Source: a bacterium
GTDB taxonomy: Bacteria; Sumerlaeota; Sumerlaeia; MVZB01
Assembly: GCA_021372575.1 (NCBI GenBank)
Contig: JAJFUE010000061.1
Coordinates: forward strand, 1-57,676
Direction of reading: 5' to 3'
Length of the DNA stretch: 57,676 nucleotides
Shown one piece after another: positions 8,452-18,577 of this stretch. The notes beneath the pieces were generated by a model, which was not told the DNA's origin, did not search any database, and saw nothing but the letters and a program-made list of their open reading frames with translations. Numbering within the stretch: the stretch's first letter is position 1; each line of letters begins with the position of its first letter. Position numbers and translations under genes: made by a program.

Positions 8452-8982
8452 CTATATCAGCGTTTTCGAATCGCGGATGGCGGAGAGCACGCGGCGCAGC
8501 CCTTGGGCCAGGCCGACGGCGATCAGGATCTGGGCGATCGGCAGTAACAGGTTCGGGCTGATCACAAACCCGATCGCGCGCAGGCCGTCCCAAATATCGT
8601 TAAAATGCGTATAGACCATGGGCATGTTGGTCAGCATCTCGACGATCCTGAGGAGATAAACCGCTGCGGCCAGGTAAAGGACCTTGTCCCCGTGGACCAG
8701 GAGCAGCCCCAGCCGGGCGTCCGGCTTGATCAGGTACTGCAGAAAGGCGCCGACGACCAGCGCGATGAGGCCCGGCAGCAGGGCGGCGGTGAATGGTTGA
8801 ATCAACGCGCCCGGGAAAAACGGGCTCTGCGCAAATACTTCCGGATGGTAAATCCTGGCGAACACATTACCAAAGAAAAACAGGATCCCGAAAAAGACCA
8901 GCATCCAGCCGGTGAACCGGGCCAGGGCGCAGTAGGTCGATAGCCAGCGCTCGTTATCGCGGATGATTTGGTTCCATTCCAT
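8452..8982 (-). CDS. Four-helix membrane protein, DUF2975-like, partner of the XRE regulator
   Basis: A 176-aa protein with four clear hydrophobic spans (about 25-45, 65-90, 98-115, 145-165) and short basic ends. Size, topology and its position directly before a YozG-type regulator fit the DUF2975 family, but I see no diagnostic motif, so the family name is inferred from context. The start at 8982 (MEWNQ) is chosen because GGAGG lies 8 nt upstream; an in-frame ATG nine codons further up is less well placed. The pair may form a membrane-linked sensing unit. Confidence 0.75.
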   Translation of the reverse strand: MEWNQIIRDNERWLSTYCALARFTGWMLVFFGILFFFGNVFARIYHPEVFAQSPFFPGALIQPFTAALLPGLIALVVGAFLQYLIKPDARLGLLLVHGDKVLYLAAAVYLLRIVEMLTNMPMVYTHFNDIWDGLRAIGFVISPNLLLPIAQILIAVGLAQGLRRVLSAIRDSKTLI

Positions 8983-9076
8983 GATTTGGTTTCCTCCTGA
9001 GTCTTTCATCGGAAACAGGTAAGGATTACATGTATATCATGGAATGGTCAATGATGATCTTTTAAGTCTTGAATGT

Positions 9077-9799
9077 TTATAGATGCCGCGTTTGGATCGG
9101 AGTTTGGTCCCACGTTCGGCCTTCCAACAACCTTCCGGCGCGCTTTTTATGGAAACCACCCCATTGCTTAAAGAAAAAGGGAACATTTTTGCGAATGCAT
9201 AGATCCCGGATTTCGATGACCCACGACTTCTCTATAGGTCTTGAACCGGGTCCTGATTCTCCACCCACGATGACCCAGTCGATGCCTTCCAGATTGATTT
9301 TGTGAATCGGCCCAAGAAGCGGTTCAAGCGATAGAAACTTGATATGGGCATGCGAATGACGAAGCAGCTCGATTCTTTTGGTGTATTGTTGATTTTCAAC
9401 GCTAACACCCATCCATATGTGCGGACGCCATGGCAATTTTGGGTCTAAGGCAACTAGCCGATCCGGGCGCTTGGTGAGAATTTGGTAGGTGTGCCAGTCG
9501 GCCTGATTCATTGCTTCAAAAATTTCGAGGATGAAGTCCTCTTGCACATCTTCATGAAACAAATCGCTCATTGAATTCACAAATACGATTTGTGGCTTTT
9601 TCCAACGCAAGGGTGTTTCAAGCATTTGCGGTTGTGCCGTTGGATTGAACCCGTTTCTATACGATGGTTGTCCCATCGCATGAAGTCGCCGTGCCATCCG
9701 CTCGGCATAGCAATGCTTGCACCCAGGGCTGATCTTCGAACAACCCGTCACCGGATTCCAAGTTGATTCTGTCCATTCGATAGAGGATTTAGTTGCCAT
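9077..9799 (-). CDS. DUF5131 / phage Gp37-Gp68 family protein
   Basis: This 240-aa protein opens with [19 protein letters not shown] and then [13 protein letters not shown], the three-cysteine cluster typical of DUF5131 proteins, which resemble radical SAM enzymes. Later motifs include [41 protein letters not shown] and [14 protein letters not shown], all family hallmarks, ending with FFFKQWGG. It is full length. It overlaps the upstream tcmP gene by 11 bp, so translation is coupled. The DNA is clearly AT-richer than the flanking genes, pointing to acquisition. Biochemical role unknown; the family is common in phages and islands. Confidence 0.92.
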   Translation of the reverse strand: MATKSSIEWTESTWNPVTGCSKISPGCKHCYAERMARRLHAMGQPSYRNGFNPTAQPQMLETPLRWKKPQIVFVNSMSDLFHEDVQEDFILEIFEAMNQADWHTYQILTKRPDRLVALDPKLPWRPHIWMGVSVENQQYTKRIELLRHSHAHIKFLSLEPLLGPIHKINLEGIDWVIVGGESGPGSRPIEKSWVIEIRDLCIRKNVPFFFKQWGGFHKKRAGRLLEGRTWDQTPIQTRHL

Positions 9800-10664
9800 A
9801 TGAGGTTCTTATCTGCTCATCCATGATTTTCTGGTATTTCTTAAAAATCGCCTTGGCGATCGTCTCGCCTGTCGCATTATTTGAAGCAAAGAAGAGGTAA
9901 TACACAACCGCGTTTTTGCTGTTCCTCATCGGCAGCGGATTCGGAACGAATTTAAATCCAGCGATTTTATTGAGCCTCTTGCGAAATGCTTGGGCCACGG
10001 CGTCATTGCTTTCTTTCTCGGCCATTTCAAATTTGAACATGTCTATTTCCTTGCGATAAGCGGCTTCCTTCCAACTCTCATCTCCCCAAAATTTATTCAT
10101 TCTGGCACGTTGTTCATCATCCACGGCGCCGGTGTCCCGTCGCAATACGTTTCGATTCATATCCTGTATCGGGAAATTCAAAAATATTTCAATGACCTTT
10201 GATCTTCCTGCGATTTCCATGATTTTCCAATCGAGATGCAGTCCGTATGGATCAAGAAAACACAATGCTCGCTGGTAGTTTTCGTAACGAATTTGCGGAA
10301 AAATATCTTGGATGAGGTGAGTATTGCAATCACCGTTAAAAATTTTGACATCCATTCGATTACCAATGGCATCACGCAAATAGTCTGTTTTCTCGGAATC
10401 TGAATCGATAAAGAAGTAACCCGTAAAAGGCGGTTCAACGCTCAAGGCATTGAGCGGGCTTCCCTTTACTTGTTCCCCGGTATTTCTCGAGATATGAATG
10501 CCGGCCCCTGAAAACGCATCGATGTAGTAATGTCTAAATTCACGGCCCTGTTTTTTCTGGGCATGTAAGATCGTGGAATACTCTTTCGAGTAATCCTGCA
10601 AAATCCTCAATTTGTCTTCGGACCAGAAACCGATTTCATCAAATCTGAATGGCAGATCCGGCAT
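9789..10664 (-). CDS. tcmP: Three-Cys-motif partner protein TcmP
   Basis: This 291-aa protein matches the TcmP family, named for genes beside the three-cysteine (DUF5131) proteins. It begins [14 protein letters not shown], has [10 protein letters not shown] (about 47-56), reminiscent of a methyltransferase glycine loop, FFIDSDSEK, and a later [12 protein letters not shown] resembling a DPPY-like motif, suggesting a Rossmann methyltransferase-like fold. No function has been firmly assigned. It overlaps the DUF5131 gene by 11 bp, forming a two-gene cassette. One 60-nt stretch (10141-10200) has only 20 G/C, far below the neighbours. The gap upstream carries repeats but no regulator. Confidence 0.9.
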   Translation of the reverse strand: MPDLPFRFDEIGFWSEDKLRILQDYSKEYSTILHAQKKQGREFRHYYIDAFSGAGIHISRNTGEQVKGSPLNALSVEPPFTGYFFIDSDSEKTDYLRDAIGNRMDVKIFNGDCNTHLIQDIFPQIRYENYQRALCFLDPYGLHLDWKIMEIAGRSKVIEIFLNFPIQDMNRNVLRRDTGAVDDEQRARMNKFWGDESWKEAAYRKEIDMFKFEMAEKESNDAVAQAFRKRLNKIAGFKFVPNPLPMRNSKNAVVYYLFFASNNATGETIAKAIFKKYQKIMDEQIRTSYGN

Positions 10665-10816
10665 TGTTTGAAATCTTTCCGCCTGGATTTAACACCTCAT
10701 CTCAAACAGACGTTGTCGCACAACTGAATGGGTTGTGTCCATTAAAATATTCGTTATTTCTTCGCCTTGTGTGTTGGCGGTAAAAGTGCCGGCCCCATAT
10801 TTTCTTACAGCAATAT

Positions 10817-10834
10817 GCCGATCGGGAGATCGGC
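10817..10834. repeat. Dispersed palindromic repeat family B, copy 1
   Basis: GCCGATCGGGAGATCGGC forms a 7-bp stem with GGGA loop and is followed by GTTCCC. Identical copies lie at 21611-21628 and 32043-32060. It lies in the 315-bp gap 10665-10979, which otherwise holds two family A copies and no gene. Confidence 0.85.
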
Positions 10835-10880
10835 GTTCCCGGGCTCCGGTGTCGTATTGGATCAGAGCATTTGGAAGGTA

Positions 10881-10941
10881 ATCCCTCGCTTACGCTCGGG
10901 CTACTGCATAAGGCGGTGCCGTTACGCTCGGGCTACTGCAT
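10881..10941 (+). repeat. Dispersed repeat family A, tandem full and partial copies
   Basis: A full copy (10881-10909) and, 11 bp later, a partial copy sharing TTACGCTCGGGCTACTGCAT (10922-10941). This is the only tandem pair in the window. Confidence 0.85.
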
Positions 10942-10979
10942 CAACATCCCAGAGTCGGGTCATAGACCCGACCTACCAA

Positions 10980-12208
10980 TCAGACGAACATCTTGTTTTC
11001 GGCGAGGCAGGCGCAGAGGCGGGCGTAGATCGCGTGGAGTTTTTCTCGGTTGATGGGGGGCTCGAGGGCGTTCAGGATGCGGCGGGCGAGCGGGCCCTCG
11101 TTGATGATGGTTTCGATCGGCTTGTAGAGCTCGGCGGGTTCTTCGCCGGTTTCGAGGGCTTCGGTCAAAAGATGCGCCCAGAGCTCGCCGGCGGTGGCGT
11201 CGCCGTCTTCGTAGCCGAACATCTCGAGGTATTTCTGGTTGCGGATGGGGGCGCGGTCGCCGTGCGTGACGGCCGAGAGGAATATCTCCTCGAGCGGCGC
11301 GATCGGCCACGCCTCCTGGGATGCGAGGTCGCTCCACTTTTCCGCAACCAGCGACTTGAGCGTGCGCACCACGAGCGCCGCGATGGCGATGTCGGCCGCC
11401 GGGCACTCCTGGATGTCGATGACGCGGATCTCGATCGTGTCGCGCTGGAAGCGGGCGATCGCGCCGCGCGAGTTGAGCCACTCGTGGCGCAGGATCTGGT
11501 CGGGGTCGTGCGGCGCGATGTCGCGGTAGAGCAGGCCGAGCAGCTCGCGCTGGTAGGCCTGGCGCGTGAAGACCGGCTCGGGGATGACGCGCCCGGTGAG
11601 CGACGGGACCTTTTTCTGGTTGGTGCGATAGACCTCGAGGCGGTTGTCGAGCGCGCCGGCGATGCGGCTTTCGATGATGGGCGAACTGGCGGCCAGCGCC
11701 GGCAGGATCGGCAGGACGAGCCGGATGGCGGCGTGCAGGCGCGCGAATTCGTCGTCGCCGCTGAACGGGAGATTGAGGTGCATGCTCTGGAGGTTGGACC
11801 AGCCGTGGCCGCGGCAGTCGAAGATGCGGTCGTAGGCGCGGTAGATCGGCGAGTTGTCGTGGGGCCAGATTTTGGCCTCGCTGTGCGGGTCCATCCACGG
11901 GTGCATGGCGGTCGGCATGAGGCACGCGCCCATCGGCTCGAGGAGCTCGTTGAGCGTTTGCACGTCGCCGCTGAACAGGGCGGGGAGCACGTCGAACTTC
12001 GCGGCGGGGCCGTTGGTCTTGAGCTCGATGACGTGCAGGATGAGCTCGTTGGACCATGCCAGCTCGCCGACTTCGGCCTCGCCCGAGTAGTCGCCGCTGA
12101 CCTTAAAGAGCAACTGGTCGGCGACGGGGGCGACATCGAGCGTCGCGCGATCGACGATCATGTATTCGAGCTCGACGCCGAGCCCCTGGAACAGGTGCAG
12201 TCCGCGCG

Positions 12209-12212
<4 letters not shown>
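10980..12212 (-). CDS. GCS2-family carboxylate-amine ligase (YbdK-like)
   Basis: This 410-aa enzyme belongs to the glutamate-cysteine ligase 2 fold: an early GVELEYMIVD stretch (residues 12-21; the first acidic residues bind ATP/Mg), NELILHVIELKTN, HPWMDP and a middle SMHLNLPFSGDDEFARL are typical. It would couple ATP hydrolysis to formation of an amide or gamma-glutamyl bond. It begins with GTG overlapping the stop of the ATP-grasp gene (GTGA, 12209-12212), so the two are translationally coupled. Together with the RLAN-ATP-grasp protein and the C39-like peptidase it forms a three-gene operon. The amino-acid substrates cannot be read from sequence. It is unlikely to be the housekeeping glutathione enzyme given this setting. 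Confidence 0.85.
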
Positions 12213-13684
<1,472 letters not shown>

Positions 13685-13692
13685 AAACTGGG

Positions 13693-14409
13693 CTACCTTT
13701 TCAAGCCCGGCTGGATAATCAGCAGATTCGCGTCGTTCGTCAACACACCTAAAAGAATCGCACAGACGAGCCGGCTGATGTCAACTTCGTAATACTGGGT
13801 GTCGGAAACGGGATTGGGGTGCATGGGGTCGGCCACAAGCACCGTTTTTTTCGTTCTGTTGTAGCCGCACAGGACGACGAAGTGCCCGGAGGGCTTGCCG
13901 CGGATGTCGTCGTAATCGTCGTCGGGCCCGAACTCGCGCATCGTGTGATACAGGTAGGTCGCGGAGAGGCCGGCCAGGATCGGGATGTCGCGGTTGAGGT
14001 AATGGCGGATGAGGTTGCCGGTGAGGTCCTCGAAGCGGACCTCGCCGCCGAGGGTGAGGTACTCGAGCAGGGCCTTGGTGGCGGCGTGGAGGCGGTGGCC
14101 GGTCTTGGTCTCGGCCTGGGCGCGCAGCTTCAGGGCGAGCATCTTGGTGTCGTGCTTGCCGTCGAACCAGGAGGGGTCAAAAACCTGCAGGTCGTAGGTG
14201 TAAAGCCGCGCGCGGTAGCCGCGGCGGATCGCCTGGGAACCGAGATAGACGGCGAGCGTGCCGCCCTTTTCGAGCCGGCTGGTGTTGGCGATCACATCGT
14301 CGAGTGGCAGCTCGTCGCCGAAGTAGTTGAACACGGCATGCAGGCAGGTCGGCCCGCAGGTGGTGTCGTCAGGCTGGGGAAGAATGGCCAGGTGGAGCAG
14401 GGTTTCCAT
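13693..14409 (-). CDS. C39-like cysteine peptidase family protein
   Basis: This 238-aa protein has a complete papain-like set: Gln12 and Cys18 in LPQPDDTTCGPTCL, His176 in SGHFVVLCGYN and Asp194 in LVADPMHP. It lacks the ABC-transporter parts of true bacteriocin C39 exporters and has no signal peptide, so it should act in the cytoplasm on a small or nascent product. The start at 14409 is chosen because the conserved family start follows directly; the frame remains open upstream into repeat DNA. First gene of the operon with the RLAN-ATP-grasp and GCS2 ligases, 8 bp before the next. It might process, transfer or remove what the ligases add; which one cannot be told. Confidence 0.85.
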   Translation of the reverse strand: METLLHLAILPQPDDTTCGPTCLHAVFNYFGDELPLDDVIANTSRLEKGGTLAVYLGSQAIRRGYRARLYTYDLQVFDPSWFDGKHDTKMLALKLRAQAETKTGHRLHAATKALLEYLTLGGEVRFEDLTGNLIRHYLNRDIPILAGLSATYLYHTMREFGPDDDYDDIRGKPSGHFVVLCGYNRTKKTVLVADPMHPNPVSDTQYYEVDISRLVCAILLGVLTNDANLLIIQPGLKR

Positions 14410-14577
14410 GGGCAACCAAACGGCGGCCCAAGGCTGAGGGCACCACCGTCGGTCAAAGTATGCCAGAAACGGATCAAAAGGTCCAGAACCGACCCCGGCG
14501 GCGGGCGATTGCCCTCGATCCTTCGTGAAATTGAACCACGAAGATTCGGCGCGGCAGAACCGCAACCCAAAATCCCG

Positions 14578-14670
14578 GATAAACACGAAAACCACGAAAA
14601 TAAACACGAAAATTCACGAAATGCAGGATTTTTGCCGCAGAAACGCAGAGCGGGGCAGAGAAACAGAGAA
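14578..14670 (+). repeat. Composite dispersed repeat C+D in a 447-bp gap
   Basis: Repeated CACGAAA units (14584-14620) followed by GCAGAAACGCAGAG-type units (14635-14670). The gap 14410-14856 between the amidoligase operon and the mrr gene holds this element and no gene; a TTGACA at 14740-14745 has no convincing -10 at normal spacing. Confidence 0.8.
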
Positions 14671-14856
14671 TCCGATCGGCTCCGACGAGCAAGTTGAAAC
14701 TTGAACTTCTGGCTGAGATTCCGGTCTCTCGGTAGCGTATTGACAACGTATGCGTACGATCCCAAGGTAGTCCATTTATCTTTTAACCAAGAGTGTTTTT
14801 GTATTGCATTTTCATTTATTTCGCTTGTTCAATTCAGACAAGAAGGAGAACATGCC

Positions 14857-15774
14857 ATGGCTATTCCTGATTACGAATCACTGATGCTCCCACTTCTTCG
14901 AATTGCATCAGCAGCTAAAGGCAACGAAGTCTCGATGTTAGATGCGATCGAACAACTTGCCTCCGAGTACAAGCTTTCGGATGAAGAAAGAAAGGAACTT
15001 CTTCCCAGTGGAGGGACTTTCAAATTTTCTTCAAGGGCAAGTTGGGCAAGAACATATTTACAGAAAGCGGGTTTGTTGGAAGCGACACGACGAGGCCATT
15101 TTAAAATTACAGTACGTGGTGATGATGTAATCAAAGGAAAAACGTCAAGGATAGACAACAAATTCCTTTCCCAGTATCCAGAATTCATTGATTTTGCGGG
15201 CAAGAAAAAAAGCACAAAAAAGGAAAATGGTTCCCCTTCAATTTCGGAGACTCCAATTGAATCAATTGCAAACCATTACGAACAGATTCGGGAAACTCTT
15301 GCCCTGGAACTTCTTGAAAAGGTCAAAAGAAGTTCTCCTCAGTTCTTTGAACGGCTTGTCATTATTCTTCTTGTTAGAATGGGATATGGAGGTTCCCTGA
15401 AAGATGCGGGGCAGGCAATCGGAAAATCGGGTGATGGAGGAATCGACGGTGTAATCAGGGAAGACAAGCTTGGACTCAATAACATTTATATTCAGGCGAA
15501 GCGTTGGACGGATAAAACTGTCGGCAGTCCCGATATCGATCAATTTGCCGGAGCACTGTCGAAACGAAAAGCTACTAAGGGCATATTTATTACGACATCC
15601 TCGTTCACAAAGGATGCTCTTCTTTCCGTTCGAGATTACTCATCTCGGATTATCTTAATTGATGGCGTCACCTTGGCAAATTACATGATTGACTACAACA
15701 CTGGTGTTTCAACAGGATCAGTATATGAAATCAAAAAAATTGATTCTGATTTCTTTGAGGATGCGGGGGATTAA
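14857..15774 (+). CDS. mrr: Mrr-type restriction endonuclease (type IV-like)
   Basis: A 305-aa protein with an N-terminal winged-helix Mrr_N-like region (about 5-95) and a C-terminal Mrr_cat nuclease domain (about 155-295). Catalytic elements visible are FFERL (E166), GDGGIDGVI (D197) and IYIQAKRW (Q213, K215), the D...QxK variant of the PD-(D/E)xK fold. Mrr proteins cleave methylated foreign DNA. The start at 14857 follows AAGGAG with 9-nt spacing; the longer open frame upstream is repeat-derived. The DNA is AT-richer than its neighbours (26 of 60 G/C in 15541-15600), and no methyltransferase is next to it, so it fits an acquired stand-alone type IV enzyme. Confidence 0.93.
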   Translation: MAIPDYESLMLPLLRIASAAKGNEVSMLDAIEQLASEYKLSDEERKELLPSGGTFKFSSRASWARTYLQKAGLLEATRRGHFKITVRGDDVIKGKTSRIDNKFLSQYPEFIDFAGKKKSTKKENGSPSISETPIESIANHYEQIRETLALELLEKVKRSSPQFFERLVIILLVRMGYGGSLKDAGQAIGKSGDGGIDGVIREDKLGLNNIYIQAKRWTDKTVGSPDIDQFAGALSKRKATKGIFITTSSFTKDALLSVRDYSSRIILIDGVTLANYMIDYNTGVSTGSVYEIKKIDSDFFEDAGD

Positions 15775-15783
15775 TCCGAAGAT

Positions 15784-16104
15784 TCAGGCGGCTTCATAGA
15801 TCGTCCTGCCGTATTTGTGTGCGGGGTAGGCGATGCCGCCGATGACGTTTTTGCTTTCCTCGTAAGCTTCGGTGGCCATGAGCACGACATCGAACGCGAA
15901 CTGAATCCCGCGAAGCGAGCGCGTGATCGTCAGCCATTCAGCGCGATCGCTCGGTTTTTCCGTCTTGAGAATCAGAAGATCAATGTCGCTGTCGGGCGAC
16001 ATGGTCCCCGTCGCGGCCGACCCGAACAAAATAATTCGATCCGGCTGCGTGACGCTTAAGATGCAGCGAACGATTTCGTTGATCGTTTTCTGATCGATTC
16101 CCAT
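15784..16104 (-). CDS. Minimal nucleotidyltransferase (MNT) domain protein
   Basis: A 106-aa protein of the MNT fold with IILFGSAATGTMSPDSDIDLLIL: G28-S29 and the paired acidic residues D40 and D42. MNT proteins often act as antitoxins that modify a neighbouring HEPN toxin, but neither side here has a HEPN-like gene (the other side is mrr, convergent, 9 bp away). GGAG lies 7 nt before the ATG at 16104; a start five codons further up is possible. Either an orphan relic of a toxin-antitoxin pair or a gene with a distant partner. Confidence 0.85.
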   Translation of the reverse strand: MGIDQKTINEIVRCILSVTQPDRIILFGSAATGTMSPDSDIDLLILKTEKPSDRAEWLTITRSLRGIQFAFDVVLMATEAYEESKNVIGGIAYPAHKYGRTIYEAA

Positions 16105-16202
16105 ATCTCGCTCCAACATGAACACGATATTTATTTTAACGATTTGGCCATTTCGTTCAAGCAACAAAGCGAATTGCGCGTGCGTAACAGCCCGGGCGCG
16201 CG

Positions 16203-16230
16203 GGTCCCTCGCTGACGCTCGGACAATGCG
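16203..16230 (+). repeat. Dispersed repeat family A, diverged copy
   Basis: GGTCCCTCGCTGACGCTCGG matches family A, but the usual GCTACTGCAT end is replaced by ACAATGCG. It lies between two minus-strand genes, just downstream of the beta-propeller gene's stop. Confidence 0.75.
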
Positions 16231-16238
16231 TTAAACAG

Positions 16239-18338
16239 CTACTTGTATTGCATCCAGTGGCGGGAAGCATTGGGCAGCGTGAACATGGCGAAATTGGGGC
16301 GGTCGTAGCCGTTCACGGTGTGGAATCCGCCGCCGGCATAGAGGTTTGAGCCTTGGATCCCCACGGCGCTGGTTCCACCGTCGAAATGAATATCCGCAAG
16401 CGTTTCTCCCGTCACGGCCAGCAAGAATACATTATATATATTGGTCACACCCAACAGGGATCCCGAGACAGCCATCGATGACATCCCGTAAAGCGGGTAA
16501 TAGTCGGTAGCCGTTGGGAACCCATAGATGAAGCTGCCGGTTGCGGCGTCCACGCCGGTCAGGCCCGAGTATTTCATGTGGCCGATGTTGATGAACTGGC
16601 CGCCGACAAAGAGGGTAGAACCGGAGAGCGCCACGCAGTTCACATTGTTGTCCGTTGACAATAACCATTTGGTCTGGCCCGTCGTGTGATTCATCGACAA
16701 CACGCCCCAGTCGCAGCCGGCGAAGACGCCCGAGCTGTCGGCCGCCAACGAATACACCCTGTTGACCAGGTCGTGGTTCCATGCCGTCGCCTGACCGGAT
16801 GCGGCGGCGAGCGCGGCGAGGTGAAGTCGCGGCTGGCCGCCCGCGTTATTGAAATACCCGCCGATATAGACCGTCGAGCCGGAAACGGCGATCGCATTGA
16901 CTGGCTGATCGGCCGACGGATCCCAGTCGAGGGCCTCGCCGGTCGATATATCCACCGCGCCGATGTTCTTGCGCGCCTTGCCTCCAATTTGGGTAAAGTA
17001 GCCGCCGAGATAGAGGCGCGATCCGGAAAGCGCCATCGCCCACACCCCGCCGTCGATATCCGACACCCAGGCTGTTGGCCGGCAGGTGGCGGGAACGAGG
17101 GCCGCAAGCCCGACCCGCCGGACGCCATCGACCATAAGTTGGCGTCCGCCTATATACATGGTGGAACCGGCGACCGCCAACGTCAGAATGGATCCGGATG
17201 GATCGCATTGAATCGGGGTCGTGGCGGTGGTCGCGGAATCGATCTGGACGATCCCTGGGTGGCATTCGCCCCCGATTTTGCGGAAATATCCCCCGGCATA
17301 GACTTTCGAACCAACAACCGTGATAGCCCAAACGGAATTGTCGGCGCCAGGGTTCCAGTCTTGCACGACATTGGACGTGGCACTCACGGCGGCAAGCATG
17401 TTGTGCGTGAGCCCGTTGACTTTTGTGAACCCGCCGCCGACAAAGAGCGTCGAGCCGGAGATAGCCAGGGCATAAACAACATCGTCGTAATTTTCGCCGC
17501 CGATGGCGGGCAGATCGTAGGCCCGGGTTGGCTGGGTCAGGTTGAAAGCCGCGAGATTTCCGCCGGCGAACCTGCCGCCCGCATAAAGCGTCGATCCCGA
17601 CACAAGCAAAACTCTCACGGCGGGATAGCCGCCAGTCGATGGCGCACTGATGGAAGGGCTCCAATCGGTGATGGCTCCGGACGCCAGGTCGAACGAGGCG
17701 AGCTGGGTGCGCGATGTGCCGCTGAGCGATGTGAACTCGCCGCCGACGTAGAGCGTGCTGCTCGTCGCCGCCAGCGCATATACTGTTTGATTCGGGTTGG
17801 GGGCCCAGGGAAGGAGGGCTCCGCTCGAGGCATTCAGGCTTGCAAGATTCTGGCGCATTTCGCCGTTGACATACGTCATTTGGCCTCCGATGTACAGCGT
17901 CGATCCGGCGAGGACCATCGCATATACGGAAGAAGCGGTATTCGTATTCCAGGCCGGATCGACCGTGCCGTCGGCCAGGATGTGGGCGAGATTGGTGCGT
18001 ACATAAGTCCCGACCTGATCAAACGAGCCGCCAAGGAACCAGCCGCCCGAGCCATCGGGGATGCATGTGTTTACGATGCCGTTGACTTTGGGGAAGACCG
18101 CGAGGTGGTCGCCGGTGGCGAGGTCGAGCGGGACCGCGCCGCCGGAAAAATCCGGGCCGATATGCGTGAAGTCCCCTGCGATGTAGATGGCGTTCGGCGT
18201 AGGCAGGATCCTGTAAACAGGCCCATTGACGACCCAGGCGTCGGGATTGAATGTCTGCGCCAGGGCGGCAGATGCCATGAACACGCCCAGAAGCAACACA
18301 TTCGCGCCGCCACGCAGCAAAACCAGGATTCTGCCCAT
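16239..18338 (-). CDS. Secreted beta-propeller repeat protein (delta-60/DUF5122-like)
   Basis: This 699-aa exported protein has a signal peptide (MGRILVLLRGG... ending ASAALAQ) followed by about 12-14 repeats of roughly 45-50 aa built around SGSTLYIGGxF, then N/G..R..LA.(L/V)DA.SG....W.P. These resemble DUF5122/delta-60 repeats, which fold as blades of a propeller. No catalytic motif is seen, so a binding or structural role outside the cell is likely. AAAGGAG lies 7 nt before the ATG at 18338; the frame is open further upstream without signal-peptide sense. It stands alone on the minus strand, divergent from the EF-hand-rich gene. Confidence 0.8.
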   Translation of the reverse strand: MGRILVLLRGGANVLLLGVFMASAALAQTFNPDAWVVNGPVYRILPTPNAIYIAGDFTHIGPDFSGGAVPLDLATGDHLAVFPKVNGIVNTCIPDGSGGWFLGGSFDQVGTYVRTNLAHILADGTVDPAWNTNTASSVYAMVLAGSTLYIGGQMTYVNGEMRQNLASLNASSGALLPWAPNPNQTVYALAATSSTLYVGGEFTSLSGTSRTQLASFDLASGAITDWSPSISAPSTGGYPAVRVLLVSGSTLYAGGRFAGGNLAAFNLTQPTRAYDLPAIGGENYDDVVYALAISGSTLFVGGGFTKVNGLTHNMLAAVSATSNVVQDWNPGADNSVWAITVVGSKVYAGGYFRKIGGECHPGIVQIDSATTATTPIQCDPSGSILTLAVAGSTMYIGGRQLMVDGVRRVGLAALVPATCRPTAWVSDIDGGVWAMALSGSRLYLGGYFTQIGGKARKNIGAVDISTGEALDWDPSADQPVNAIAVSGSTVYIGGYFNNAGGQPRLHLAALAAASGQATAWNHDLVNRVYSLAADSSGVFAGCDWGVLSMNHTTGQTKWLLSTDNNVNCVALSGSTLFVGGQFINIGHMKYSGLTGVDAATGSFIYGFPTATDYYPLYGMSSMAVSGSLLGVTNIYNVFLLAVTGETLADIHFDGGTSAVGIQGSNLYAGGGFHTVNGYDRPNFAMFTLPNASRHWMQYK

Positions 18339-18577
18339 GATTGGCTCCTTTGCTATTCGCCTTGTTCGCCGCGCCGCCCAAGCCGCAAATGCCGATGTGC
18401 ATATCGTACCGGAAATATACTGCAAACATTCTTTATTGCAAATGAAGATGTTGATTGGTTGATGGGCTCCGCGCCGCTTCATGCGCGGGCTGACCGCCTT
18501 GCAGGCATGCTTTTTTATTGTCGATGCGGTGTTTGGCCAGCATAGTTAGTGTTCCAATGTTGATGGAGGACGGCATC

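Noticed and set aside
15784-16104. HEPN/MNT toxin-antitoxin pair
   Set aside because: Only the MNT half is found; both flanks were inspected for a HEPN-like gene and none is there.
16686-18545. A 619-codon plus-strand frame opposite the propeller gene
   Set aside because: Shadow of the repetitive propeller gene; no signal peptide or domain.
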